NCBI GenBank assembly: GCA_047638395.1 | Contig: JBLIMV010000001.1 | Span: 186,001 to 250,000, forward strand | Reading direction: 5' to 3' | Origin: CAXBCP01 sp047638395 | GTDB lineage: Bacteria; Pseudomonadota; Alphaproteobacteria; MPNO01; UBA830 | DNA: 64,000 nt | Shown here: positions 44,417 to 53,776 of the stretch, one piece after another | Layout: each line of letters begins with the position of its first letter | Position numbering within the stretch: the first letter of the stretch is position 1 | Position numbers and translations under genes: made by a program | Notes under the pieces: model-generated | What the model was told of the DNA's origin: nothing | Database searches by the model: none | What the model saw: the letters and a program-made list of their open reading frames with translations, nothing else

Positions 44417-45046
44417 ATGAGAAATACCGAAAAAGCCGTTCTCCAACCGGATCTCGCGTCGGTGACGATCCTGCCATCCGGCAATTGTCCCGCGCATGCC
44501 TACCTGGATGCTGCGGCGGCGCTCGATCTCGCTATCCTCGGCGCGACTGCCTGCCGCATGACACCGCTGGCCCGCCTGGTCGATACAGTGTGGTGCCTGA
44601 CGGGTGGTGGCTGGCGCCCCCCGACCGACGTGATCCACGAAGCATTGCGCACAGCCAATGCCGCGGGTACGGTTCTTGCGACCGAAAGCTGGGTGCGGTC
44701 GATACCGTTTTTCTACACATTGACGCCGAAAGGCGCGAAAGCATTCCGCGCGTTGATGATGCGGCCGCTGCCGGCATGGGACGATCCGATTTCGCGTTCC
44801 GCTGCGGCAATCAAGTTCGGGCTGCTGGACGTGACCGACGATACCGAGATCGTCGCTGTTGCCGCCGATCTGAAACGGTTCTATCTGGAATCGCGCCGCG
44901 GACTCGAAGCCCGCCGTGAAAGCCTCGCGGTCGACCGGGCCTACCTCCACGCCGCTGTCGGTGACCGCATTGCCTGGGCAGATCAGCGCATCCATGCCCT
45001 GGACGATCTGTTGCGCACCAGGATGCGGCCAAAGATCGTTCACTGA
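44417..45046 (+). CDS. PadR-like transcriptional regulator
   Basis: 209 residues, no membrane segment. Middle part AALDLAILGATACRMTPLARLVDTVWCLTG, then PTDVIHEALRTANAAGTVLA and FFYTLTPKGAKAFRALMM (here split for reading) has the helix-turn-helix plus wing 'Y-x-L-T-x-x-G' of PadR proteins; the C-terminal helices (ADLKRFYLESRRGLEARRES) fit the PadR dimerisation arm. Divergent from the iron uptake operon, with Fur-like boxes between, so a role in iron or metal response is plausible but inferred. A bidirectional terminator follows. Confidence 0.6.
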   Translation: MRNTEKAVLQPDLASVTILPSGNCPAHAYLDAAAALDLAILGATACRMTPLARLVDTVWCLTGGGWRPPTDVIHEALRTANAAGTVLATESWVRSIPFFYTLTPKGAKAFRALMMRPLPAWDDPISRSAAAIKFGLLDVTDDTEIVAVAADLKRFYLESRRGLEARRESLAVDRAYLHAAVGDRIAWADQRIHALDDLLRTRMRPKIVH

Positions 45047-45073
45047 CGCGCCGTCAGCAAGGATCTGATCCAT

Positions 45074-45105
45074 AAAAAAGCCGGCAATGAATGCCGGCCT
45101 TTTTC
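45074..45105. terminator. Bidirectional terminator between the PadR-like gene and pckA
   Basis: GCCGGCA / TGCCGGC stem (45080-45086 and 45092-45098) with AAAAAA on the left and CTTTTT on the right, so it can end transcription of the plus-strand regulator and of minus-strand pckA. Confidence 0.9.
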
Positions 45106-45124
45106 GTAACTATTGCGAACGCGA

Positions 45125-46729
45125 TCAGGTGGCGGCGTGAATGCCCGCTGCCTTGACGTCGTCGGTGACGGCGTCGTTGAACTGTTCGAAGTTCGCCTCG
45201 AACCGCTGAGCCAGATCGCGGGCGGTGTCGTCGTAACCGCTTTTGTCGGCCCAGGTCTCTTTCGGGTTCAGAACTTCCTTCGGCACGTCCGGCACGGCGT
45301 CCGGGATCAACAGGCCGAAATTCGGATCGGGTGAAACGGCCACGTTGGACAGCTTGCCCTCGACCACCGCACGTACCATCGTGCGCGTATGCGCGATCTT
45401 CATGCGCTCGCCGGTGCCGTAGGCGCCGCCGCTCCAGCCGGTGTTGACCAGCCAGCACTTGGCGCCGGATTTCTTGATTTTCTCACCCAGAAGTTTCGCA
45501 TATTCGGTCGGGTGACGCGGCAGGAAGGGCGCACCAAAGCAGGTCGAGAAAGTTGCCTGCGGGGTGTCGACGCCGCGCTCTGTGCCGGCAAGCCGTGCGG
45601 TGTAGCCGGACAGGAAGTGATACATCGCCTGATCGGCCGTCAGCTGGCTGATCGGGGGCAGCACGCCGAACGCATCGGCGGTCAGCATCACGATGTTTTC
45701 AGGCTGTCCGCCCATGCCGGTCTCGCTGGTGCCGGGAATGTAGCTCAACGGATAGGACGACCGGGTGTTTTCGGTCAGCGAGCCGTCGTCGAAATTCGGG
45801 TACTTCGTGTGCGGATCGAGCGTGACGTTTTCGAGCACGGTGCCGAAGCGCATCGAGGCATCGTAGATTTCCGGCTCGGCCTCGCGCGACAGGTTGATCG
45901 CCTTGGCGTAACAGCCGCCTTCGAAGTTGAAGACGCCGTTATCGGACCAGCCATGCTCGTCATCGCCGATCAGGGTGCGTGTCGGGTCGGACGACAGGGT
46001 CGTTTTGCCGGTGCCGGACAGGCCGAAGAAGATTGCCGTGTCGCCTTTTTCGCCGATATTGGCAGAACAATGCATCGGCAGCACGCCCTGCGCAGGCAGG
46101 AGATAGTTGAGCACCGAGAAGATCGTCTTTTTGATCTCGCCGGTATAGTGCGAGCCGCCGACCAGGATCAGCTTCTCGGCAAAGTTCAGCATCACGAACA
46201 CTTCGGAACCTGTGCCGTCGATCGACGGGATCGACTGCAGGTTCGGCGCGTGCAGGACCGTGAAGTCGGGCTCGAAATTATCGTGCTCTTCGACCTTCGG
46301 ATTGATGAACATGTTCTGGGCGAACAGGCTGTGCCATGCCTGTTCCGTGACCACACGCACCTTGATGCGGTAATCGGGATCGGCGCCGGCATAGCAATCC
46401 TGCACGAACACTTCCTTGTGCTGCATATAGGCCAGCATGCGGTTGCGCATCGTGTTGAAATGCTCAGGCGAGATCTTGTTGTTGACCGGGCCCCACCAGA
46501 TGTTGCCGGTGTTTTGCGGCTCATCGACGATGTATTTGTCCTTCGGCGAACGACCGGTGTATTCACCGGTGGTGACGACCAGCCCGCCACCGGCGGCCAG
46601 TTCGCTTTCGCCGCGCTGCAGCGAGTGTTGATACAGGGCAGGAATCGAGAGATTCCAATGTGCCCCCATAAGGTTCTCCAACCCGTGGTTTTCAAGGCCG
46701 AATGAACTGGGTTTTCCCGTCTGCTGCAC
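45125..46729 (-). CDS. pckA: Phosphoenolpyruvate carboxykinase (ATP)
   Basis: 534 residues from GTG 46729, chosen because AGGAG lies 7 bp upstream and VQQTGKPSSFGLENHGLENL fits the family; the frame is open 35 codons further without resemblance. First gluconeogenic step, oxaloacetate to PEP. Nucleotide loop GLSGTGKTTLSSDPTRTLIG and kinase-2 DDEHGWSDNGVFNFEGGCYA are intact, as is TGRSPKDKYIV. Length equals the E. coli type (540). Position beside chvI-chvG is the standard alphaproteobacterial neighbourhood, where ChvI affects its expression. Confidence 0.96.
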   Translation of the reverse strand: MQQTGKPSSFGLENHGLENLMGAHWNLSIPALYQHSLQRGESELAAGGGLVVTTGEYTGRSPKDKYIVDEPQNTGNIWWGPVNNKISPEHFNTMRNRMLAYMQHKEVFVQDCYAGADPDYRIKVRVVTEQAWHSLFAQNMFINPKVEEHDNFEPDFTVLHAPNLQSIPSIDGTGSEVFVMLNFAEKLILVGGSHYTGEIKKTIFSVLNYLLPAQGVLPMHCSANIGEKGDTAIFFGLSGTGKTTLSSDPTRTLIGDDEHGWSDNGVFNFEGGCYAKAINLSREAEPEIYDASMRFGTVLENVTLDPHTKYPNFDDGSLTENTRSSYPLSYIPGTSETGMGGQPENIVMLTADAFGVLPPISQLTADQAMYHFLSGYTARLAGTERGVDTPQATFSTCFGAPFLPRHPTEYAKLLGEKIKKSGAKCWLVNTGWSGGAYGTGERMKIAHTRTMVRAVVEGKLSNVAVSPDPNFGLLIPDAVPDVPKEVLNPKETWADKSGYDDTARDLAQRFEANFEQFNDAVTDDVKAAGIHAAT

Positions 46730-46803
46730 GTTATTCTCCTGAACAAGAAAGGCGACTACGCGCCGGCTGTTACGCGCCGGCACAAGATCAGATCTTCGCC
46801 TAG

Positions 46804-46831
46804 TTATTATTGGACTGTAACTGCCCTGCAA
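46804..46831 (-). promoter_or_regulatory. Candidate pckA promoter
   Basis: On the minus strand TTGCAG (plus 46826-46831), 16 bp, TAATAA (plus 46804-46809). It would give a leader of about 65 nt before the GTG at 46729. Confidence 0.35.
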
Positions 46832-46908
46832 CATAAAGCCGACGTCCCCGGAGTCAACGGGACTCCGGCGGATTGAATCGCTTTTTCGCCTCTTTTCCGC
46901 GGTATCCG

Positions 46909-47652
46909 CTACTGCCGGGCGGCCTTGACCATACGGACGAGTATGGAACGTGCGGCTTCCGCATCACTGACGGCATTTTCGAACGTCAGTCGGGCGATTC
47001 GGCCACCGTCCCGTAAATCCACGCCTTCCGGGTCAAGGCCGGTCATCTTCCAGTCACCGGCATCAAGGCCGAGCAGCTTGGTTGCGTAGAGCTGGATCGC
47101 GTCGGCGTGGTCCTGGTTCATATGACCGACGACGTCGCTTTCCGCCGCGGCAAGGTCAGTATAGTCCGACGTATCGAACAACAGGTCCGGCGCGGCGATC
47201 CAGTGGATCATCCCGAACCCGGCGACGATATGGGCACGCTCGACCGTCATTTCGAACAGCCTGAAATCGGCGAAACCGAGATACATCTCGGCATCGGGGT
47301 GGCGGGCGACATACCGGGCGATCAGCGCTTCGTCCTTCGTCGGGGCCAGGCGTCCCATCACGGTGACCCGCGCGCCCGTCAACGGGCTGTCCAGACCTGT
47401 CGTCCCGTCGAATAGCAGGGACGCCCGCGCATCGCCACCCAGGTTCCTGGTGTGCTCGGCGAGGTCCGAGATCAGCAGCAGCGGCCGGGCGGCATGGTCG
47501 CAGGCAGTCATCACCAGCGAGCCGTATGGCCAGCTGTCACCGGGCATCGCGGTCGACAGAACGGCACGGTCACAGCTGCGGATCAGTCCGCGGGAGCGGC
47601 TTTCGGGGGAGGCTTCGGGGGCTACTTCGGGGGCGGATGTATGATCGGTCAT
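46909..47652 (-). CDS. HugZ-like FMN-binding split-barrel protein with DUF2470 domain
   Basis: 247 residues. N-terminal PPOX-type barrel (IRSCDRAVLSTAMPGDSWPY, HTRNLGGDARASLLFDGTTG) and a C-terminal DUF2470 domain with ESDVVGHMNQDHADAIQLYA and GLDPEGVDLRDGG. This two-domain arrangement is shared with HugZ/HutZ heme-degrading proteins and with general PPOX-related proteins of unknown role, so heme breakdown is possible, not proven. Lies upstream of pckA on the same strand (179-bp gap) and is divergent from the rhodanese gene. Confidence 0.8.
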   Translation of the reverse strand: MTDHTSAPEVAPEASPESRSRGLIRSCDRAVLSTAMPGDSWPYGSLVMTACDHAARPLLLISDLAEHTRNLGGDARASLLFDGTTGLDSPLTGARVTVMGRLAPTKDEALIARYVARHPDAEMYLGFADFRLFEMTVERAHIVAGFGMIHWIAAPDLLFDTSDYTDLAAAESDVVGHMNQDHADAIQLYATKLLGLDAGDWKMTGLDPEGVDLRDGGRIARLTFENAVSDAEAARSILVRMVKAARQ

Positions 47653-47864
47653 GGGCGACGTTCCGATGAAGACGAGGTGAGGGACAATGATGAAGGAGGA
47701 AAATTTATCCGCAATATCTTAAGTTTTCACCAGTTTTCCACCGTAAATTCGGGGTGCCGGGGCCGTCACGGGTGGTCAACTTTCCTTGAAACGGATGGAT
47801 TCATGCCCCATTTCCGCCGTAATTGCGGTGTACTCCATCACCATCGACCAAATAAGGCGCAATA

Positions 47865-48359
47865 ATGCCCGTTCTGAAGCCTGTCCGGCTCTTCATGCTC
47901 GCCCTGTTACTCATCGCTTCTGCGACCGCGGTCTTCTGGCCGGGAACCGGCGCGGATGCTGCACATAATGTCATCTCCGCGCCCGCGGCCCGGACCGCCG
48001 CCATGGCGGGTGACGTGATCATTGTCGATGTCCGCTCGCCGCGGGAATGGCGCCAGACCGGCATCGCAACCGGGGCCAGGACGGTCACGATTCACAACCG
48101 CAACGGCACCAAGGGATTCATCACCGAAATGATGAAGGCGGTCGGCGGTGACAAATCGATGCCGATCGCCTTGATCTGTGCTGCCGGCGTGCGGTCGGCC
48201 CGTGCGCTGAAAATCCTCACTGCGGCGGGCTTTACCAAGATTCACAATGTATCCGAAGGCATGCTTGGCCGCCCGGATGCCGGCCCCGGCTGGCTCAAGC
48301 GCGGCTTGCCCGTTACCCATGCAGAATTGTTACCTCACCAGTCCGGAGTGTTAAGATGA
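47865..48359 (+). CDS. Periplasmic/membrane-anchored rhodanese domain protein
   Basis: 164 residues. N-terminal hydrophobic segment (LFMLALLLIASATAVFW), then a single rhodanese domain with DVIIVDVRSPREWRQTGIA and the active loop ALICAAGVRSARAL (Cys nucleophile present). Sulfurtransferase or sensor function in the periplasm. Its stop overlaps the chvI start (ATGA, 48356-48359), so it is the first gene of the chvI operon. Confidence 0.85.
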   Translation: MPVLKPVRLFMLALLLIASATAVFWPGTGADAAHNVISAPAARTAAMAGDVIIVDVRSPREWRQTGIATGARTVTIHNRNGTKGFITEMMKAVGGDKSMPIALICAAGVRSARALKILTAAGFTKIHNVSEGMLGRPDAGPGWLKRGLPVTHAELLPHQSGVLR

Positions 48360-49111
48360 CCGTCATGACCGATACGATTATCCCCACCGATATCTCACCG
48401 GCAGCAGAAGCGCGTTCGACAATCGCGCTGGTTGACGACGACCGGAATATACTCGCGTCGGTGTCGATGACACTTGAAGCCGAGGGGTTCGACGTCCGGA
48501 CCTATGTCGACGGCGATTCCGCGCTGCGCGGCCTGTCGGCGAAACCCGTCGACCTGGCGATCCTCGATATCAAGATGCCTCGCATGGACGGGATGGAACT
48601 GCTCAGCCGTCTGCGCCGCCAGACCAAAATGCCGGTTATTTTCCTGACGTCGAAGGATGACGAGGTCGACGAGATACTCGGTCTGCGGATGGGCGCGGAC
48701 GATTATATCAAAAAGCCGTTTTCCCAGCGTCTGCTGATCGAGCGCATCCGTACCCTGCTGCGGCGCCGTGACCGCATGGCCGAGGAAGAAGACGGCGAAG
48801 ACCCGGAACCGCCCGTCCTGCGCGGTGATCTGCGGCTGGACCTCGACCGGTTCGGTTGCACATGGCAAAACAGGCCGGTTGACCTTACGGTGACGGAATT
48901 CCTGATCCTGAAGGCGCTCGCGCAGCATCCCGGCCATGTGAAATCGCGCGATCAGCTTATGGACGCGGCCTATGGCGAATCTATCTATGTCGACGATCGG
49001 ACGATTGACAGCCACATCAAGCGCCTGCGCAAGAAATTCCGCGCCACCGATCCCGAATTCTCGGAAATCGAAACCATGTACGGCATCGGCTACCGTTATC
49101 GCGAAGGCTAA
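48356..49111 (+). CDS. chvI: Two-component response regulator ChvI
   Basis: 251 residues. Receiver domain with acidic pocket IALVDDDRNI and phosphoacceptor D71 in LAILDIKMPRMDG, conserved Lys in YIKKPFSQRLLIERIRTLL. C-terminal OmpR/PhoB winged helix (VDLTVTEFLILKALAQHPGH; DDRTIDSHIKRLRKKFR; IETMYGIGYRY). With ChvG it senses envelope or acid stress and controls exopolysaccharide, motility and metabolic genes. 42 bp before chvG. Confidence 0.92.
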   Translation: MTVMTDTIIPTDISPAAEARSTIALVDDDRNILASVSMTLEAEGFDVRTYVDGDSALRGLSAKPVDLAILDIKMPRMDGMELLSRLRRQTKMPVIFLTSKDDEVDEILGLRMGADDYIKKPFSQRLLIERIRTLLRRRDRMAEEEDGEDPEPPVLRGDLRLDLDRFGCTWQNRPVDLTVTEFLILKALAQHPGHVKSRDQLMDAAYGESIYVDDRTIDSHIKRLRKKFRATDPEFSEIETMYGIGYRYREG

Positions 49112-49153
49112 CCGCCCCATCGCGCCCCCGGCCGGGCCCGGCGGAAACCTGTA

Positions 49154-50773
49154 ATGATCGGCCGCCTTCTATCGCCGCTGACACGGCGTATCCTGACCGT
49201 GAATATCCTGCCGCTGGCGATGCTGGTTGCGGGAATCCTGTATCTTGATGAATACCGCGAAGGCCTGGTCGTGGCCGAGCTTGCCGCGCTCGAAACCCAG
49301 GCGGAGATTTTTGCCGGCGCGTTGGGGGAAGGGGCGATCGGCACCAGGCCCGACGGTGCGCAGTTTATTCTGCCCAACGTGGCGCGGCCCATGCTGCGGC
49401 GGCTGACCGCGCCGACACGGACACGCGCCCGCGTCTTTGCCGCCGACGGGGCAGAGGTCGCCGATAGCCTGTTTCTGACCGGACAGGGTGGTGCTGTGCA
49501 GGTTGAAGCGCTGCCGCTACCCGATGACAGCGATATTCCGACCTCTGCCTTCAACGGGATCTACGATTTGTTTGTCACGCTGCTGCCGGCGGGCGAGAGG
49601 TTGCCGCTGTTTCCCGGCACGGTGCCGCTCAGGGCATCCGACCTGCCGATCGCGGCCATGGCGCTCGATGGCGATATCGGTACCGCGCGCTGGTCGCAGG
49701 AAGGCGGCGGTATGCAGCTTGGTGCCACGGCCCCGGTCCAGCGGTTTAAACAGGTGCTCGGCGCTGTCCTGCTGACGGCGAATTCAGACGATATCGACGC
49801 CGCCGTCCGGGCGGTCCGGTTCGATATCCTCAAGGTGTTTGCCGTCGTGCTCGGGTTGACCGTGATGCTGTCGTTGTATCTTGCCAGTGCGATCGCGCGG
49901 CCGGTGCGGCGGCTGGCGGCGGCGGCCGACCGTGTACGGCACGGGCACGGCGAAGCGGACGAAATCCCCGACTTCACGCGCCGCCGCGATGAGATTGGCG
50001 ACCTGTCTGCATCGCTCCGCGATATGACCGAAGCGCTATGGCAGCGCATCGAGGCGAATGAAAGCTTCGCCGCCGATGTGGCCCATGAAATCAAAAATCC
50101 GCTGACCTCGCTCCGCAGTGCGGTCGAGACCGTCGCGCGGGTCGGCGACCCGGCTAAGCAGGCGGCGCTGATGGATATCATCCAGGACGACGTGAAGCGG
50201 CTCGATCGGCTGATTAGCGATATCTCGGATGCGTCGCGGCTCGACGCCGAACTTGCCCGCGCCGAGATGGAATCCGTCGATCTCGGCCGGTTACTGCCGG
50301 CCCTGGTCCAGGTCCATGAAATTGCGTTGGCCCAGGTTGACGAAGGCGGGACGCCCGATACCGGCACGCCGAGGCTGGTGTTTCGTGGCGGTGACGCCGA
50401 TTGCGCCGTTTGGGGGATCGAGGGGCGGCTGGTGCAGGTCTTTCAGAACCTGATCAGCAATGCGCGATCTTTTACCCCACCGGGCGGCGAAATATCGCTC
50501 TCGGTGCGGCGCGACCGCAGCGACGTTGTGGTTCATGTCGATGATCAGGGCCCCGGTATTCCCGTCGACAGTCTGGATTCGATCTTCGAGCGATTTTATT
50601 CCGAGCGGCCGGAGGGAGAAAGCTTTGGCCGTCATTCCGGTCTTGGGCTCAGCATCTCGCGCCAGATTATCGAGGCGCATGGCGGTGCCATTCATGCCGA
50701 GAACATCCACGGTGAACAGGGCAAACGGCTCGGCGCGCGTTTCGTCGTGCGGCTGCCGGCAGCCGGATCGTGA
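49154..50773 (+). CDS. chvG: Sensor histidine kinase ChvG
   Basis: 539 residues. TM1 near the N-terminus (ILTVNILPLAMLVAGILYL), a periplasmic sensor domain, TM2 (VFAVVLGLTVMLSLYLASAI), HAMP, then the H-box with H311 in AADVAHEIKNPLTSLRSAVE and the ATPase domain: N-box VFQNLISNARSF, G1 VDDQGPGIP, G2 GRHSGLGLSISRQI. Partner of ChvI. Its TGA overlaps the hprK GTG as GTGA. Confidence 0.92.
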   Translation: MIGRLLSPLTRRILTVNILPLAMLVAGILYLDEYREGLVVAELAALETQAEIFAGALGEGAIGTRPDGAQFILPNVARPMLRRLTAPTRTRARVFAADGAEVADSLFLTGQGGAVQVEALPLPDDSDIPTSAFNGIYDLFVTLLPAGERLPLFPGTVPLRASDLPIAAMALDGDIGTARWSQEGGGMQLGATAPVQRFKQVLGAVLLTANSDDIDAAVRAVRFDILKVFAVVLGLTVMLSLYLASAIARPVRRLAAAADRVRHGHGEADEIPDFTRRRDEIGDLSASLRDMTEALWQRIEANESFAADVAHEIKNPLTSLRSAVETVARVGDPAKQAALMDIIQDDVKRLDRLISDISDASRLDAELARAEMESVDLGRLLPALVQVHEIALAQVDEGGTPDTGTPRLVFRGGDADCAVWGIEGRLVQVFQNLISNARSFTPPGGEISLSVRRDRSDVVVHVDDQGPGIPVDSLDSIFERFYSERPEGESFGRHSGLGLSISRQIIEAHGGAIHAENIHGEQGKRLGARFVVRLPAAGS

Positions 50774-51294
50774 CGGCGTGTATGGTGACGGCGGGGGACA
50801 CGATTCACGCCACCTGCGTCGCCTTCGGCGATATCGGGATATTGCTTCGTGGGCCGTCGGGTGCGGGAAAATCCGATCTGGCGCTTCGACTGATAGAGGC
50901 CGGGGCAGATCTTGTCGCCGATGACCGGGTACGGCTGATGACCGCGCAGGGTGGTTTGCGCGCGGCCCCGCCGGATGAGCTTGCCGGCCTGCTGGAGGTG
51001 CGCGGCATTGGGCCGGTCCGGTTGCCAAACGTATCCGGGGTATCCATTTGCCTGGTAGCGGATCTCGTCCGGTCCGGAATGCCTGAGCGATTGCCCGCTG
51101 ACGACTGGGTTGAGTGTTCGGGTGTGTGTATTCGCCGGGTTGATGTCGCGCCTTTTGAACAGACAGCGGTTGCGAAATTGCGCATCGCCGCTTATGACGC
51201 GTCAGGACGAACCGACCCTGTAACCGGGGCCCGCCGCCACGATGGGGGCCGCCACGAGAAGGATAGACCGGTAAATGACAGAGACGCCGGATAG
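50770..51294 (+). CDS. hprK: HPr kinase/phosphorylase, short alphaproteobacterial form
   Basis: 174 residues from GTG 50770; ATG 50782 is a good alternative. Only the kinase domain is present, with P-loop GDIGILLRGPSGAGKSDLAL, ADDRVRLM and the region LEVRGIGPVRLPNVS (HprK signature). The N-terminal domain of Firmicute HprK is absent, as normal in Alphaproteobacteria. It phosphorylates HPr on Ser46. The 3' end overlaps rapZ by 20 bp. Confidence 0.9.
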   Translation: MTACMVTAGDTIHATCVAFGDIGILLRGPSGAGKSDLALRLIEAGADLVADDRVRLMTAQGGLRAAPPDELAGLLEVRGIGPVRLPNVSGVSICLVADLVRSGMPERLPADDWVECSGVCIRRVDVAPFEQTAVAKLRIAAYDASGRTDPVTGARRHDGGRHEKDRPVNDRDAG

Positions 51295-52204
51295 CCAGCA
51301 ATCGACGCAAACGGGAATTACGCCGGACGCAGATTCTGCAATACCGGTGGTGATTGTAACCGGGATGTCCGGCGCCGGAAGATCCACCGCGCTGAAGGCG
51401 TTGGAGGATCTCGGTTATGAAGCGGTCGACAATTTGCCTTTGTCGCTGCTGTCGAGCCTGCTTACACCGGGCACAGGTGGCGGCCGGCCGCTTGCCATCG
51501 GGGTCGATGCGCGGACCCGTGATTTCGGCGCGGCACCGTTTCTTGAAGAGCTCGATGGTCTCATCAAGATGGAGGCTTTCCGGGTTCGCCTGCTTTTCCT
51601 CGACTGCGATTCCGAAGTCCTGCAACGTCGTTTTTCGGAAACCCGGCGGCGTCACCCGGTTACGCCCGATCGCCGTGTAACCGACGGGATCGCCCATGAA
51701 CGCATCCTGCTCGCGCCGCTCCGTGAGCGTGCCGATGAGGTGATCGACACCACCGACATGGCGATCGGCGAATTGAAGCGGTTACTGGATTCGAATTACG
51801 CGCTTGAGCGTGCGCCGGGGCTGGCGGTGTTCGTGACGTCTTTTGCGTATCGTCATGGGCTGCCGCATGAAGCCGATCTCGTGTTTGACGTGCGCTTCCT
51901 GCAGAACCCGCATTATGTCGACGCGCTGCGCCCGCAAAGCGGGCTTGATAAACCGGTTGGCGATTTTATCGAGCAGGACCCGGATCTTGAAGATTATTTC
52001 CGGCACCTGACCGAGCTGCTGGAGCCGCTGCTGCCCCGCTTCGATGCCGAGGGTAAAAGTTATCTGACGATTGCCGTCGGCTGCACAGGGGGCAAGCACC
52101 GCTCGGTGTATACGGCTGAACGGCTCGGCGCGTGGCTGGCAGCAAAGGGTGAGCGGGTCAGCGTTAATCACCGCGATCTGAAACAGGATGGGGCAGCAAA
52201 ATGA
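51275..52204 (+). CDS. rapZ: RNase adapter RapZ / YvcJ family nucleotide-binding protein
   Basis: 309 residues. Walker A VTGMSGAGRSTALKALEDLG, then YEAVDNLPLSLL, and the C-terminal VGCTGGKHRSVYTAERLG motif, all diagnostic. In enterobacteria RapZ links amino-sugar levels to sRNA decay; the alphaproteobacterial role is less studied but the gene is nearly always in this PTS-regulatory cluster. Its stop overlaps the EIIA start. Confidence 0.92.
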   Translation: MTETPDSQQSTQTGITPDADSAIPVVIVTGMSGAGRSTALKALEDLGYEAVDNLPLSLLSSLLTPGTGGGRPLAIGVDARTRDFGAAPFLEELDGLIKMEAFRVRLLFLDCDSEVLQRRFSETRRRHPVTPDRRVTDGIAHERILLAPLRERADEVIDTTDMAIGELKRLLDSNYALERAPGLAVFVTSFAYRHGLPHEADLVFDVRFLQNPHYVDALRPQSGLDKPVGDFIEQDPDLEDYFRHLTELLEPLLPRFDAEGKSYLTIAVGCTGGKHRSVYTAERLGAWLAAKGERVSVNHRDLKQDGAAK

Positions 52205-52608
52205 TCGGACTGGTAATTGTCACCCATGGCCGGCTTGCCGACGAATTCGTCTCCGCAATGGAACATGTTGTTGGCCCGCAGAAGCTGGTTGAGACGGTGT
52301 GTATCGGCCCGGATGATAATATGGAAACCCGCCGTCAGGACATTATCGCGGCGGTTGCTGCAGCCGAAATGGGCGATGGCGTTATCGTGCTGACGGATAT
52401 GTTCGGTGGCACGCCGTCGAATCTGGCGATCTCGATTCTGGAAGAAGCGAATATAGAGGTGATCGCCGGCGTCAACCTGCCGCTGCTGGTCAAGCTGGCG
52501 AGCGTGCGAAAATCTGCCGACATGTCGGCGGCCGTGACCGAGGCGTGCGACGCCGGGCGCAAATATATAAAACTTGCCTCCAACGTGCTCGACGTTTCCA
52601 CCGGCTGA
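52201..52608 (+). CDS. PTS EIIA component, mannose-type (ManX-like)
   Basis: 135 residues. EIIA-Man fold: MIGLVIVTHGRLADEFVSAM with the phospho-His at H9, and GVIVLTDMFGGTPSNLAIS. No EIIB/C/D permease accompanies it, so it is a regulatory EIIA receiving phosphate from HPr. Overlaps rapZ by 4 bp and is 23 bp before ptsH. Confidence 0.9.
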   Translation: MIGLVIVTHGRLADEFVSAMEHVVGPQKLVETVCIGPDDNMETRRQDIIAAVAAAEMGDGVIVLTDMFGGTPSNLAISILEEANIEVIAGVNLPLLVKLASVRKSADMSAAVTEACDAGRKYIKLASNVLDVSTG

Positions 52609-52631
52609 GTGGGAACGCACGAGACGCTGCC

Positions 52632-52913
52632 ATGGCCCAGCAAACATTGAAAATTGTTAACGAGCGGGGCCTGCACGCACGCGCGGCCGCCAAGTTCACC
52701 ACGATTGCCGAAGAATTCGAGGCCGAGATCACGGTGTCCAACGGCCGCGAATCCGTTGGTGGCCGGTCGATCATGGGGCTGTTGCTGCTCGGTGCCGCGC
52801 AGGGGACCGAGATTACAGTGACATCAGAAGGTGCGGATGCAGACGCGGCGATGGAGGCGATCGCCGCGCTGGTGACCGACGGGTTCGGCGAGGACCGCGA
52901 CGAGACGGCTTAG
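52632..52913 (+). CDS. ptsH: Phosphocarrier protein HPr
   Basis: 93 residues from ATG 52632. H15 (VNERGLHARAAAKF) is the EI-dependent site and S46 (VGGRSIMGLLLLGA) the HprK site; both are intact. Acidic tail. Last gene of the chvI-chvG-hprK-rapZ-EIIA-ptsH operon. The expected enzyme I gene (ptsI/ptsP) does not follow. Confidence 0.94.
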   Translation: MAQQTLKIVNERGLHARAAAKFTTIAEEFEAEITVSNGRESVGGRSIMGLLLLGAAQGTEITVTSEGADADAAMEAIAALVTDGFGEDRDETA

Positions 52914-52948
52914 AGCGCGGCGTCAGATCACCGGATCAAACCGCCGGG

Positions 52949-53773
52949 TCAGACCGTCGTTTCTTCCCGTGTTTCCTGATGCCAGACCAGTAACCGCCGC
53001 CGGATGTATTCCATCGCCCTGATAACGCAAAAGCCGACAATCCCGATTTCGACAATACCGGCAAAGACGCCGGGCGAATCAACATAGCGCGCGCTGCGGA
53101 GCATTGAATCGCCGAGACCCTGTCCGCCCATGATCATTTCGGTGATCAGAACGACAATCAGGCAGATTGGCAGGGCGATCTGCAGACCGGTCAGGATTTG
53201 CGGCATGGCCGCCGGCAGGATTACCTCGCGCAGGATTTGGCGCCGGCTTGCCCCAAGGCTCTGGGCCGACCAGATCAGCTCCTTTTCGATCGATTGCGTC
53301 GCCGCCCAGGTCGCAATGATTATCTGGAACGATGCCGAAAAGGCGACCATCAGAATTTTCGAAAGATCGAATAACCCGAACCACAGCATAAAGACCGGCA
53401 GCAGAGCGATCTTCGGCATGGGCAGGCCGATCGATATCAGCGGATCGAAAAACCAGCGCATCGTCGCATTGCGCGAAATAAGGATGCCGATCGACACACC
53501 AACGATGGCGGCGAGCGCGAACGCCACCAATGTCCGATACAGCGTGATTGCAATATCCATCGGCAACTGACCTGACGCAAAATCGGTCGCAATGCGGACA
53601 ATCACCACCGACAGCGGCGGCAACAGAAAAGCGATGACGAGTTCCAGCCGGGATGCGAGTTCCCAGGCGATCAGCAGCAGGCCGATGGTCAGGTAGGGCC
53701 CGAAGGTCTCGAAGGCACGCCGGGCCGAATGGCCGGTGGTGCCAGGAGTGTCGTTCCCGAGGGTGCGTGCCAT
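52949..53773 (-). CDS. ABC transporter permease, NitT/TauT type (first of two)
   Basis: 274 residues, six TM helices, EAA loop SAQSLGASRRQILREVILPA. Belongs to the SsuC/TauC-like group for sulfonates, nitrate, or thiamine precursors. It is the last gene of a minus-strand operon: binding protein, ATPase, permease, permease. Only 3 bp separate it from the other permease. Confidence 0.87.
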   Translation of the reverse strand: MARTLGNDTPGTTGHSARRAFETFGPYLTIGLLLIAWELASRLELVIAFLLPPLSVVIVRIATDFASGQLPMDIAITLYRTLVAFALAAIVGVSIGILISRNATMRWFFDPLISIGLPMPKIALLPVFMLWFGLFDLSKILMVAFSASFQIIIATWAATQSIEKELIWSAQSLGASRRQILREVILPAAMPQILTGLQIALPICLIVVLITEMIMGGQGLGDSMLRSARYVDSPGVFAGIVEIGIVGFCVIRAMEYIRRRLLVWHQETREETTV

Positions 53774-53776
53774 CGC

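Noticed and set aside
46730..46834. 35-codon upstream extension of PckA
   Set aside because: No family resemblance, and a good AGGAG site is correctly placed for GTG 46729.
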